Of a stretch of 64,000 nucleotides of DNA, positions 15,802-23,903 are shown piece after piece. How positions within the stretch are numbered: position 1 is the first letter of the stretch; each line of letters begins with the position of its first letter. The stretch is taken from contig NZ_JAUEMJ010000008.1 of the NCBI RefSeq assembly GCF_030403505.1, forward strand, positions 62,001 through 126,000, read 5' to 3'. This DNA is from Glycomyces tritici (lineage in GTDB: Bacteria > Actinomycetota > Actinomycetes > Mycobacteriales > Micromonosporaceae). The position numbers and the translations under genes were made by a program. A model generated the notes under the pieces. It was not told the DNA's origin and made no database searches. It worked only from the letters and a program-made list of their open reading frames with translations.

Positions 15802-17349
15802 GTGCCCAATGCCGCAGCCACCCGCGAGCAGCTCGAGTCGTACCTGCGAGCGCGCATCCCGTTCGTGTCGATCAGGACCTCCGAACGCGCCAGGGCCCGC
15901 GAGATTCTCAGGAAGGCGGCACAGGACACCCAGCTCGACGTCCTGGTGCACACGCTGAGCCAAGGGCTGCGCGACATCACGACAGGCGCAGTCGTCACCG
16001 AGGACGTTTCCGTGCACGGCGCCATCGACTACATCGGTCGGCAGTTCGAGGCCCGCGAACACCTCACGGTCGTGTTCACCGACATCCAGCAGATCGGCGA
16101 CGACAACGACATGTCGCGCCGGCTCGTGGACCTCGCCACCCTCGCCGAGAGCCGCAGCGGCTGTGTCATCGTGATCACCAACGATCCGATCTGGACACCG
16201 CTCCAGCGGCTCGGCATGTCGGTGACCCTCGACGTCCCGGACCTCGACGAGATGAAGGCGGAGATCCAGAAGTTCGTCGCACCGTACCGAGAGCACGTCG
16301 AGATCGAATGGGACGACGAGGCGTTCGGGCGGGCGGCCTCGATCCTCACCGGCATCACCAGGACTGAGGCGCTCAATATCATGGCGACCCTGCTGGCGCG
16401 CCTCAAGATCGGCAACGACGACCTCGACCGGCTCAGCCTCGCCAAGGACAGCATCTTCGCCGATCTCAACGGAATCGAGCGGGTGCGGCTCTCCGGCGGA
16501 GACCACCGCCTCGGCGGTCTCGAAGGACTGCGCGCATGGCTCGACCGGAAGCAGCCGCTGCTGACCATGGACCTCCGCGACCGCGACCTGCGGCCCCCGC
16601 GGGGCGTCCTCCTCATCGGAGTGCCCGGATGCGGCAAGTCGCTGTCGGCGAAGTTCGTCGCCGCCCGCTGGCGCCTGCCGCTCTACCGCCTCGACCTCGC
16701 CGCGATCTTCGGCCAGTACGTGGGCCAGTCCGAATCGCGCCTGAAAGAGGCGCTCCAGACCGCGGACACCGTGGCCCCATGCGTGCTGTGGATCGACGAG
16801 ATCGAGAAGGGACTGGCCGGATCCGGGTCCGACTCCACGGGCATCACGACCCGCCTGGTGGGGCAGTTCCTGTACTGGCTCCAGGAGTCAGCGGCGCGGG
16901 TCTTCGTGGTGGCCACCGCCAATGACGTGCGGTCGCTTCCGCAGGAGCTGCTGCGCAGCGGACGCTTCGACGACCTGTTCTTCGTGGACCTGCCCATGCC
17001 CGAGGAACGGCGGGAGATCATCGAGATCTACCTCGAGAAGTACCTCAAGGTGCCGGTCGCGAGCGAGGTCGTCGACGACCTGGTGTCGCTCAGCGAGGGC
17101 TTCGCGGGTTCCGACATCCAGGCGGCCGTCGCCGAGATCGGGCATGAGGCGATCCGCGAGGGGGATGCGAACGTTGAGGACGATTTCTTCCGACGCGCTT
17201 TCAAGAACGTCTTCCCGCTCTCGAAGACCGCCCCCGAACGGATTCAGGAGGTGCGACAGCTCAGCGACCGCGCCATCCCGGCATCAGGACGGTTCGAGGA
17301 CGGGCCCGCCCAAGGCCCGACCGGGGGGCGCCGAGTGGTGCTGAGCTGA
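15802..17349 (+). CDS. AAA+ ATPase of the Ycf46 type
   Basis: This 515-residue protein has two parts. Residues 1-200 form a degenerate ATPase-like domain without Walker A. Residues about 225-480 form an intact AAA+ module: Walker A GVPGCGKS (273-280), Walker B LWIDEIEK (D332, E333), sensor-1 ATAND, and arginine-finger-type RSGRFDDLFFVDLP (385-398). The degenerate-plus-active layout and the RFDxLFFVDLP motif match Ycf46 proteins, best known from plastids and cyanobacteria, rather than FtsH. No protease motif is present. GTG start with AGGAGG 7 nt upstream. It is the last gene of the five-gene operon and is probably the motor of the locus alongside the VirD4-like ATPase. Confidence 0.8.
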   Translation: MPNAAATREQLESYLRARIPFVSIRTSERARAREILRKAAQDTQLDVLVHTLSQGLRDITTGAVVTEDVSVHGAIDYIGRQFEAREHLTVVFTDIQQIGDDNDMSRRLVDLATLAESRSGCVIVITNDPIWTPLQRLGMSVTLDVPDLDEMKAEIQKFVAPYREHVEIEWDDEAFGRAASILTGITRTEALNIMATLLARLKIGNDDLDRLSLAKDSIFADLNGIERVRLSGGDHRLGGLEGLRAWLDRKQPLLTMDLRDRDLRPPRGVLLIGVPGCGKSLSAKFVAARWRLPLYRLDLAAIFGQYVGQSESRLKEALQTADTVAPCVLWIDEIEKGLAGSGSDSTGITTRLVGQFLYWLQESAARVFVVATANDVRSLPQELLRSGRFDDLFFVDLPMPEERREIIEIYLEKYLKVPVASEVVDDLVSLSEGFAGSDIQAAVAEIGHEAIREGDANVEDDFFRRAFKNVFPLSKTAPERIQEVRQLSDRAIPASGRFEDGPAQGPTGGRRVVLS

Positions 17350-17360
17350 AAGCAAACGGA

Positions 17361-17394
17361 TCGAGCCTCCCCTGCTTGCGCAGAGAAGGCTCGA
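17361..17394 (+). terminator. Hairpin after the AAA+ operon
   Basis: TCGAGCCT (17361-17368) pairs perfectly with AGGCTCGA (17387-17394) just 12 bp after the AAA+ gene stop; an inner CTGC/GCAG pair extends it. No T-tract follows. A weaker GATCAG/CTGATC pair lies downstream before the convergent small gene. Confidence 0.4.
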
Positions 17395-17442
17395 CCTTCG
17401 ATCAGAACCGCACCTGCGGAGCAGGGAGGTCCTGATCGTCAA

Positions 17443-17730
17443 TCAGATGAACAACCAGTCGGACACGACGCCGATCGCAACGTAGAAGATCCGACGAGCC
17501 CACCTTTCGACCCGCCCGATCCACTTGTGCGTCTCAGCGGCCTTGCGCCACTTTCGCGTGACCTTGCGCGATGCCTTCTTGCGCTTCTGCAACCCTGTCT
17601 TCAACTCCGTCGTCGTGTCGTCGCAAGCTTCAACGAACTTGTCGGCGCACCGGATGACGAAGTCGAAAGGGGTGAAGAGTCGCTCTAAGAGGGATTGACC
17701 TGCATTGCTGAGGGATTTTTTCTTCGACAC
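17443..17730 (-). CDS. Basic small membrane protein of unknown function
   Basis: This 95-residue protein has many Lys and Arg residues (LQKRKKASRKVTRKWRKAAE at its centre) and a hydrophobic C-terminus (IFYVAIGVVSDWLFI). It looks like a single-pass or peripheral membrane protein whose positive segment faces the cytoplasm. The start is GTG at 17730 with AAGGAG 7 nt upstream. Base composition is visibly AT-richer than in the neighbours, and its 5' end is tandemly duplicated upstream, both suggesting recent acquisition. It converges on the AAA+ operon. A toxin-like or immunity role is conceivable, but nothing in the sequence proves it. Confidence 0.55.
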   Translation of the reverse strand: MSKKKSLSNAGQSLLERLFTPFDFVIRCADKFVEACDDTTTELKTGLQKRKKASRKVTRKWRKAAETHKWIGRVERWARRIFYVAIGVVSDWLFI

Positions 17731-17835
17731 GGAAGACTCCTTCAGGTTGTGTACGTCAAAATCGCGGGATTGTTCTGCATTACTGAGGGATGTTTTCGTC
17801 GATAACGAGGGTTCCTTCAGGTAATGTCCATCAAA
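17691..17835. repeat. Diverged 70-bp tandem duplication of a gene start
   Basis: Bases 17691-17760, which hold the ribosome-binding site, start and first codons of the small basic gene, are repeated with substitutions at 17766-17835, a period of 75 bp. In the outer copy the GTG start has become TTA, the Shine-Dalgarno core is altered and the coding similarity ends after about 12 codons. The outer copy is therefore a dead remnant, a partial pseudogene on the minus strand. Confidence 0.65.
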
Positions 17836-17986
17836 TTTCTCTTAGTCGATCTCGGGTGGTGCGGTGGTGCTGGGTTTTCCGTTGGAAACGGAGAGGTGAG
17901 ATGATGGAGAGAGAAGATGATGGAGAGCTGATTGGGTGAAACTCCTATGTTTCCATGGGGCGCAAGCGGTGTCAATCTCCTGAAGC
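17836..17986. other. AT-richer intergenic stretch with short direct repeats
   Basis: There is no gene here. It contains the imperfect direct repeat GATGATGGAGAG (two copies around 17895-17925) and a small hairpin CCGTT-gga-AACGG near 17880. It lies between the duplicated gene start and the 3' end of the CBM2-metalloprotease gene and may terminate that transcript. Confidence 0.3.
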
Positions 17987-19231
17987 TCAATAGCCGTAGC
18001 GGCTCTTGAGGTGGCGCCACCAGTCGCGCAGCATCCACTGGTCGAACGTGGTGATCGTCGAAGAGGAGCCGGCCTTCATGATGAAGCAGCACTGGCCCGT
18101 CGGGGACCAGTCGTAGAAGTCGTCGAGGCCGAAGGTGTGGCCGAGCTCGTGCAGGTAGATCGTGATCTGGCTGGAGTTCAGCGAGTTCACGAAGTACTCC
18201 TGGCCCATGCGCTGGCCCCAGTCGCCGCCCGCGCCGCCGCCCATGCCCTGGGTCAGCCATAGGCTCTGGTCGTAGTGGTGCGCCGCGCCGCCCGGGCAGC
18301 GGGAGTAGTTGCCGTCCTGGTGGAAGAACCGCCCGCAGTCCTCAGAGCACTGCGGGGCGTCCTCGCGGATGTCGCCGATGTAGACGTCGACCGAGTCGTC
18401 GCTCCACTGGAGGTCGGCGCGGTCGTAGGCGGCCCAGCCGACGACGTTCACCTCGATCCGGTCGAACGGCCACTCGCTCCAGCCCTTCATCGGCGCGAAC
18501 CAGAGGTCGTACTGCTGCTGGAGCTTCGCCTCGATCGCGTCGCGGGTCTGCGCCGTCACCGAGTTCTGCGAGTCCCAGCGGACGCAATAGTTGATCGTGC
18601 CGCCGGTGGCCATCACCTGGTCCCAGCCGAAGTTGCGGAAGTTCAGGTTGTAGGTGTCCTCCACATGCGACCACACCTCGTCGAGCGGCTGGACCAGGTT
18701 CGCGGGCGGGTTCCACTCGTCCTGGCCGGGGCCGCCCGTGGGCACCGCGGTGGGCGAGGCGGTGACGTTCGTAGGCGGGTTGGTGGGCGAGGGCCCGGTG
18801 TCGCCGGTGCAGGCGACCCCGTTGAGTTTGAACGTTTCAGGGACGGCGTTCGCCCCGGTGAAGGTGCCTGAGAAGCCGAAGCTCGCGGTCGAACCCGCGG
18901 CGATCCGCTTGTTGTACTCCACACCCGCGGCGGTGACGTGCCGGCCCGACTGGGTCGCAGTGGCGTTCCATGCGTTCGCGACCTGCTGCGCCCCGGGGAA
19001 GTCCCATTCGAGCCTCCACGGGTCGACCGCGGTGTCGCCGAGGTTCGTGATGTCCACATTGGCGTTGAAGCCGCCGGGCCACGCGGCGGTGACCTGGTAG
19101 TCGACCTCGCAGCCGGTGGTGGCGGCCTCGGCCGTCACCACCGTGAACGCTGTGGCCGCCGCGGCGACCACGCCCACCGCGGCAGCGGCGATCGCGGCGC
19201 GCAGGCGCCTCTTGGGGAGTGCCGGTCCCAT
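17987..19231 (-). CDS. Secreted CBM2-linked zinc metalloprotease
   Basis: This 414-residue exported protein has a signal peptide (about 1-38, ending AEA-A), then a family 2 carbohydrate-binding module of about 100 residues (GCEVDYQVTAAWPGGFNANV, with conserved Trp residues and two Cys). A Thr/Pro/Ser-rich linker follows (PSPTNPPTNVTASPT), then a metalloprotease-like domain with HELGHTFGLDD at 361-371, a metzincin-type HExxHxxGxxD zinc site. CBM2 normally binds cellulose or xylan, so the protease would be held on plant polysaccharide or cell-wall glycoprotein. The ATG at 19231 is favoured over 19249 by GGGAA upstream. It is divergent from the SMP-30 gene. Confidence 0.8.
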   Translation of the reverse strand: MGPALPKRRLRAAIAAAAVGVVAAAATAFTVVTAEAATTGCEVDYQVTAAWPGGFNANVDITNLGDTAVDPWRLEWDFPGAQQVANAWNATATQSGRHVTAAGVEYNKRIAAGSTASFGFSGTFTGANAVPETFKLNGVACTGDTGPSPTNPPTNVTASPTAVPTGGPGQDEWNPPANLVQPLDEVWSHVEDTYNLNFRNFGWDQVMATGGTINYCVRWDSQNSVTAQTRDAIEAKLQQQYDLWFAPMKGWSEWPFDRIEVNVVGWAAYDRADLQWSDDSVDVYIGDIREDAPQCSEDCGRFFHQDGNYSRCPGGAAHHYDQSLWLTQGMGGGAGGDWGQRMGQEYFVNSLNSSQITIYLHELGHTFGLDDFYDWSPTGQCCFIMKAGSSSTITTFDQWMLRDWWRHLKSRYGY

Positions 19232-19375
19232 GTTCGTTTCCCGTCTCATAGCGGCGGCCGGGCCCGTCCCGGCCGGCCTCGGATTGCGCTAACGTGAGTG
19301 CGGCTTCGCGCCGCATGCATTGGTCGTGTCCGGATTGTGCACGATCCCACGAACAGGTTATATCGAGGAGTTTCG

Positions 19376-20266
19376 ATGCACAATGCTCCGGTGGGTTTCC
19401 GAAAACTCGACGAGCGCTTCGCCGTGGCAGGCGACGACTACCTCGAGTGCCTGTTCTCCGGCGGACGCTGGACCGAGGGCCCGGTGTACGTGCCCTCCGG
19501 GAAGTACCTGCTGTTCAGCGACATCCCGAACGACCGCATCATGCGCTGGGACGAGACCGACGGTTCCGTGAGCGTCTTCCGCTCCCCCGCCGGCTACACG
19601 AACGGGCACACCCTCGACCGCCAGGGGCGGCTGGTGTCCTGCTCGCACGGCGCGCGGCGTGTCGAGCGCACCGAACTGGACGGCTCGGTCACCGTCGTCG
19701 CCGACCGCTGGGAGGGCAAGCGGTTCAACAGCCCCAACGACGTCGTGGTATCCAGTGACGGCGCGGTCTGGTTCACCGACCCGCCGTACGGCATCAAGAG
19801 CGATTACGAAGGGCACCGCGCCGACCCGGAGATCGACGGCTGCCACGTCTACCGGGTCGACCCGGCCTCGGGCGCGGTCGAGCGCGTCGCCGACGACTTC
19901 CAGCGGCCCAACGGGCTCGCCTTCTCCCCCGACGAGTCGGTGCTCTACATCGCCGACACCATGGGCGGCCACATCCGGCGGTTCGATTGCGAAGGCGGCA
20001 AGCTCACCGGCGGCGAGGTGTTCGCCGAGACCCCCGGCGGCGGTTTCGACGGAATGCGCGTCGACATCGAGGGCCGGGTCTGGGCCGCCGCGGCGGACGT
20101 CTACTGCTTCGACCCCGACGGCACGCACCTGGCGACGCTGCCGATCCCGCAGCCCTCGGTGTCGAATCTGGTCTTCGGCGGCCCCAAGCGGAACCGCCTG
20201 TTCATCACCGCCACCGACTCGGTGTACTCGATCATGCTGAACACCAACGGGACCTGGCGGCTCTGA
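19376..20266 (+). CDS. SMP-30/gluconolactonase/LRE family protein
   Basis: This 296-residue beta-propeller has the family segments SGGRWTEGPVYVPSG, NSPNDVVVSSDGAVWFTDPPYG and NGLAFSPDES. These carry the Glu, Asn and Asp metal ligands of calcium- or zinc-dependent sugar lactonases, so hydrolysis of an aldonolactone is the likely reaction. The ATG at 19376 has AGGAG 6 nt upstream, which excludes the longer in-frame N-terminus. It stands alone between the divergent CBM2-protease gene and the convergent exchanger gene, 7 bp from the latter's stop. The specific lactone is unknown. Confidence 0.85.
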   Translation: MHNAPVGFRKLDERFAVAGDDYLECLFSGGRWTEGPVYVPSGKYLLFSDIPNDRIMRWDETDGSVSVFRSPAGYTNGHTLDRQGRLVSCSHGARRVERTELDGSVTVVADRWEGKRFNSPNDVVVSSDGAVWFTDPPYGIKSDYEGHRADPEIDGCHVYRVDPASGAVERVADDFQRPNGLAFSPDESVLYIADTMGGHIRRFDCEGGKLTGGEVFAETPGGGFDGMRVDIEGRVWAAAADVYCFDPDGTHLATLPIPQPSVSNLVFGGPKRNRLFITATDSVYSIMLNTNGTWRL

Positions 20267-20273
20267 GCCCTTC

Positions 20274-21959
20274 CTAGCCGATCGCGTGGGCCATGGCGAC
20301 GACGATCGGGCCCAGCAGCGGCAGCACGACGTTCGAGAAGGCGTAGACGATCGTGTAGGCCATGAGCGGCGTCGCGTTGCCCGCGGCGGCCTGCACGGCC
20401 GTCACGCCCGGCGTCGAGCACTGCTGCCCGGTCACCGATCCGAGCACGAGCGGCGCCGGGAGCTTCATGAACTTCCAGGCCACGAAGAACGAGAGGAACG
20501 CCGGGATCGCGGTCATGGCGACGCCCGCGATCGGCAGGCCCCAGCCGAACTCCTTGACGAGCTCGACCGCCTGCGGGCCCGAGGAGAGCCCCACGGCGCA
20601 GATGAACACCGCCAGGCCGAGCGTCTTGATGACGTCCGCCGCGCCCGAGTCGTACTGGCCGAACGTGGGCCGCTTGGAACGGATCCAGCCGAACAGGAGG
20701 CCCGCGAGCAGGCAGCCGCCGCCGGTGCCGAGCGTCAGCGGGATCGTGCCCACCGTCCATACCAGCATGCCGATGAGGAAGCCGAGGACGACGCCGATCG
20801 CGATGAACACCATGTCGAACCGCACCGCGGGGTCGAGCCGGAACCCGACCATCGGGATCACGCGGCTCAGATCGCGGCCGGAGCCGGACAGGCGGACCGT
20901 GTCGCCGTGCTGGATCAGCGTGGAGGGCTTGACCGGCAGCTCGTGGTCGCCGCGGGTGACCTTCTGGAGGTAGACGCCCTGGCGCTCGTCCGCGAAGTCG
21001 CGGCGGATCTCGCCCAACGTGGTCGCCTGGTACCCCTTGCGGGTCACCACGACGTCGGCGAGGTCGAGGCTCATCGCCATCGACTCGTCGAGCGCGATCT
21101 CCTCGCCGATGCGGTTCGCCGAACCCACGAGGGCCTCGCGGCGGCCGACGACGAGCACGCGGTCACCATGGGCGAGTTGCAGATCGGGGGCGAACGCGAC
21201 CTTCTCGCCGTCCCGCTGGACCTCCTCGACCGTGGCGTCGCCGAGGTCCGCCTGGACTTCGGCGACGGTGCGGCCCGCCGCCGCGGTGATCCGGTACTCG
21301 CGGCCGACGACGGCCGGGGCCGCCGGTGCGGCCGTGTCCTCGTCGGCGGCGCCGCCGAGCTTGGCCCACAGCTTCGCGGCCTCCTCCCGCAGGTCGATCC
21401 GCATGATGAGCGGGAAGAACTGGCTCGAGAGCAGCACGATCGTGATGAGGCCGCAGATGTAGGAGATCGAGTACGCGGTGCCCACATTGTTCTGAAGCGT
21501 CTCGATCTGGTCGGCGGGCAGGTCGAGGCGGCCGATCGCGTCCGTCGCGGTGCCCACCGCGGCGGACTCGGTGGCGCCGCCCGCGAGCAGGCCGGCGGCG
21601 GTGCCCACGTCCAGGTTCATGATGAGCACCGCGGCGGCCGTGATGAGCAGGACCGAGACGACCTCGATCCCGGTGAACGTGGCGTACTTCAGGCTCTTGC
21701 GGTTGAGGCTGGCGAAGAAGGTCGGCCCCGAGACGTAGCCGAGCGTGAAGATGAACAGGGCGAAGGCGATCTGCTTGACCTGGTCGTCGAGTTCGATGTC
21801 CGCGAACATGCCCATGAGGATCGCCACCACGAGCGTGCCCGCGACGCCGCCCAGGGAGATCTTCCAGACGCGCACCTTGCCGAGCGCGAACCCCAGTGCG
21901 AGGCAGAGGAACAGCGCGATCTCGGGTGTGTCCGAGAGCGTCTCCTTGATCCAGTCCAT
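20274..21959 (-). CDS. aspT: Aspartate:alanine exchanger (AspT family)
   Basis: This 561-residue antiporter has two membrane blocks of about five to six segments each (residues ~10-185 and ~375-560) around a soluble middle. The middle holds two RCK_C/TrkA_C-like domains (HGDRVLVVGRREALVG; IQHGDTVRLSGSGRDL). Conserved GGATESAAVGTATDA and GSVTGQQCSTPGVTAVQ loops mark the AspT/YbjL-YidE family. It would exchange external aspartate for internal alanine. The ATG at 21959 follows the decarboxylase gene by 17 bp, so the two are cotranscribed. The pairing supports the AspT assignment over a generic YbjL protein. Confidence 0.85.
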   Translation of the reverse strand: MDWIKETLSDTPEIALFLCLALGFALGKVRVWKISLGGVAGTLVVAILMGMFADIELDDQVKQIAFALFIFTLGYVSGPTFFASLNRKSLKYATFTGIEVVSVLLITAAAVLIMNLDVGTAAGLLAGGATESAAVGTATDAIGRLDLPADQIETLQNNVGTAYSISYICGLITIVLLSSQFFPLIMRIDLREEAAKLWAKLGGAADEDTAAPAAPAVVGREYRITAAAGRTVAEVQADLGDATVEEVQRDGEKVAFAPDLQLAHGDRVLVVGRREALVGSANRIGEEIALDESMAMSLDLADVVVTRKGYQATTLGEIRRDFADERQGVYLQKVTRGDHELPVKPSTLIQHGDTVRLSGSGRDLSRVIPMVGFRLDPAVRFDMVFIAIGVVLGFLIGMLVWTVGTIPLTLGTGGGCLLAGLLFGWIRSKRPTFGQYDSGAADVIKTLGLAVFICAVGLSSGPQAVELVKEFGWGLPIAGVAMTAIPAFLSFFVAWKFMKLPAPLVLGSVTGQQCSTPGVTAVQAAAGNATPLMAYTIVYAFSNVVLPLLGPIVVAMAHAIG

Positions 21960-21976
21960 CTTCCGCTTCCCGTCCG

Positions 21977-23596
21977 CTAACGCCGCTGGTTCTGGAACTG
22001 CGAGTGGTACTCCTCGCCGATCTTGCGCAGTGCCGACCCGATCCGCTTGTAGGCGTCCATGCGCAGGTTCGCCAGGCTCACCCGCACCGACCACTCGGGG
22101 CCGTCGAAGCCGCCGCCGTTGAGCAGGACCACCGACTCCTCCTCCGCGAGGCGGAAGATCGGGTCGACCGGCTCGAAGTTGGCCTGCATCCAGTCGGCGA
22201 ACTCGGGTCCCCAGTTGCGCTCGGCCCAGCTGAGCAGGTCGAGCTCCACGTAGTAGTTCGCGGCCTCCGGGTCGGCCGGGTAGGGCACGTCGAGGCCTTC
22301 CACGAGGGCCTTGAGGCGGCGGGCGATGATCGCCTGGCAGTCGCGCTTGTACGCGTCCTCGGCGTCGGTGAGGCAGTGCAGGGAGAACAGGGCCATCTGG
22401 ACCTGCTGCGGCGTCGAGAGGCCCGCGGTGTGGTTGAGCGCCACGTCCCGCGAGTCGGCCACGATCCGGTCGATGAACTTGACCTTCCACGGCTCCAGCG
22501 TGATCGTCGAGTACCGCTCGTTGAGCGCCGCGGTCCGCTCCGCCGGCAGTGCCGCGATGCGCTGATCGAACACGTTCTTGCGGGCGACGGCGATGACGCC
22601 GAGGCGCCAGCCGGTGCAGCCGAAGTACTTCGAGAAGGAGTACACGCCGATGGTGTTGGCGGCCTGGCTCGACATGAGCGAGGTGAAGCCGTTCGTGAAG
22701 GTGCCGTAGACGTCGTCGGTGATGATCGTCAGCCCCGGGTTGTCGTTCGCGACGATCCCGCGGATGCGCTCCAGTGTGGCCTCGGCGAGCTTCACCGAGG
22801 GCGGGTTGGAGGGGTTGACGAGGAACAGCGCCTTGATGGACGGGTCCTTGAGCTTGTCGATCTCCTGGTCCGGGTACTGCCAGGTGTGGATGCCCTCCTC
22901 GGTGGTGCGGGATGCCTCCAGCTCCACGATGTCGAACGCGTACCGCTCCAGCAGCGGGATCTCCAGGTAGGGCGTGAAGATCGGGACCATGAGCGCGATC
23001 CGGTCGCCCTGGTTCAGGAGCCCGTTGACCTGCGCGGAGTCGAAGAGGTAGCACATCGCGGCGGTACCGCCCTCGACCGCGTAGAGGTCCCAGCCGCCCT
23101 CGGGCGCGCCGCCCATCTCGGCGTCGAGGTAGGCGTGGACGACCTGCTCGATGTGGGTGAGCATCCGGTCGGGCACCGGGTAGTGGTCGCCGATGATCGC
23201 GTCCGCCAGCTCGCCCACCCACGCGTCGGGTTGGAAGCCGAGCCGCTCGACGCCGTGGGCCACATAGGAGGCGAGGGCGGAGGCGCCGGGGGCGCTCGCA
23301 TTGGCCTTGAGGAAGGTGTCGAGGCGTTCGGCGATGCCGTCGGCCTGCGGCATGCCGCCGAGGCCCTCGAACTCGTCCCAGTCGCGCCGGGTCTCGGTGA
23401 CCGCGAACTGGCCGAGGAGGAAGAACGCCTCGCGCGGGGCGGTGGCGGTCCAGTTGGGATTGCCGCGCCCGGCGTTGACCATCGCGAGCGCGTTGGCGCG
23501 CTCGTTCTCGCCGGCGAGCTCGATGAGCCGGTTCTTCAGCTCGAAGGGGCTCAGCCCTTCGAGGCGCTGCTCTTCGTCGCGGTCGACCTTGGACAT
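21977..23596 (-). CDS. Bifunctional aspartate aminotransferase/aspartate 4-decarboxylase
   Basis: This 539-residue fold-type I PLP enzyme has Schiff-base Lys323 in YSFSKYFGCTGWRLG. The DDVYGTF segment binds the pyridine ring, and a C-terminal RVSLAN arginine contacts the substrate carboxylate. The length of about 540 residues and the extended N-terminus are typical of AspD/AsdA L-aspartate beta-decarboxylases, which convert aspartate to alanine and CO2 and consume a cytosolic proton. The ATG at 23596 has AAGGGA upstream and gives the usual family N-terminus. It is followed after 17 bp by aspT, forming the classical decarboxylase/exchanger pair. It is divergent from the peptide ABC transporter. 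Confidence 0.88.
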   Translation of the reverse strand: MSKVDRDEEQRLEGLSPFELKNRLIELAGENERANALAMVNAGRGNPNWTATAPREAFFLLGQFAVTETRRDWDEFEGLGGMPQADGIAERLDTFLKANASAPGASALASYVAHGVERLGFQPDAWVGELADAIIGDHYPVPDRMLTHIEQVVHAYLDAEMGGAPEGGWDLYAVEGGTAAMCYLFDSAQVNGLLNQGDRIALMVPIFTPYLEIPLLERYAFDIVELEASRTTEEGIHTWQYPDQEIDKLKDPSIKALFLVNPSNPPSVKLAEATLERIRGIVANDNPGLTIITDDVYGTFTNGFTSLMSSQAANTIGVYSFSKYFGCTGWRLGVIAVARKNVFDQRIAALPAERTAALNERYSTITLEPWKVKFIDRIVADSRDVALNHTAGLSTPQQVQMALFSLHCLTDAEDAYKRDCQAIIARRLKALVEGLDVPYPADPEAANYYVELDLLSWAERNWGPEFADWMQANFEPVDPIFRLAEEESVVLLNGGGFDGPEWSVRVSLANLRMDAYKRIGSALRKIGEEYHSQFQNQRR

Positions 23597-23773
23597 GGCG
23601 GTTCCCTTCGGGTGCGGATCCCGGGAAGATCGCGACGCCAGGGTGCGACGAGCGCCCCGGCCGATCGATGACACGATGCGATCTTCTCGTCACTTCAGGT
23701 GGCGATCCGAATCTAGTCGATTCCCGTGAGCCGCTCGCCGGATTCGCCGGGACGGTGCCGGATCATGTTGCGA

Positions 23774-23826
23774 CAATGAAAACTTTCTTCACTTCATTGA
23801 CAACTCAAGAAGTGTTCCGTCATTCT
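23774..23826 (+). promoter_or_regulatory. Promoter and dyad upstream of the peptide ABC operon
   Basis: CAATGAA (23774-23780) and TTCATTG (23793-23799) form a perfect inverted repeat with a 12-bp spacer that includes GAAAACTTTC (23778-23787). The dyad overlaps a perfect -35 hexamer, TTGACA (23797-23802), with CATTCT (23821-23826) as a possible -10 after 18 bp. The layout suggests a regulated promoter for the transporter. The rest of 23597-23903 is the divergent leader region and shows no gene. Confidence 0.5.
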
Positions 23827-23903
23827 GGTCGGTACATCGAGGACCGGTGGCGTGCCCGCCGGGGCGCCCGAATCCTGGAACCGAATGCGAGGACATGCAC
23901 CCC

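Noticed and set aside
10035..17349. Integrative conjugative element
   Set aside because: The VirD4-like ATPase suggested one, but there is no relaxase, integrase, attachment-site repeat or VirB/pilus gene, and the ATPase lacks a membrane anchor.
19335..19363. TTGTGC-N17-TTATAT as promoter of the SMP-30 gene
   Set aside because: The inferred start would fall within or after the ribosome-binding site, so it cannot drive the gene as annotated.
21960..23693. A single 1139-residue fusion of AspT with upstream sequence
   Set aside because: The upstream part is an out-of-frame shadow of the decarboxylase gene; AspT starts at 21959.
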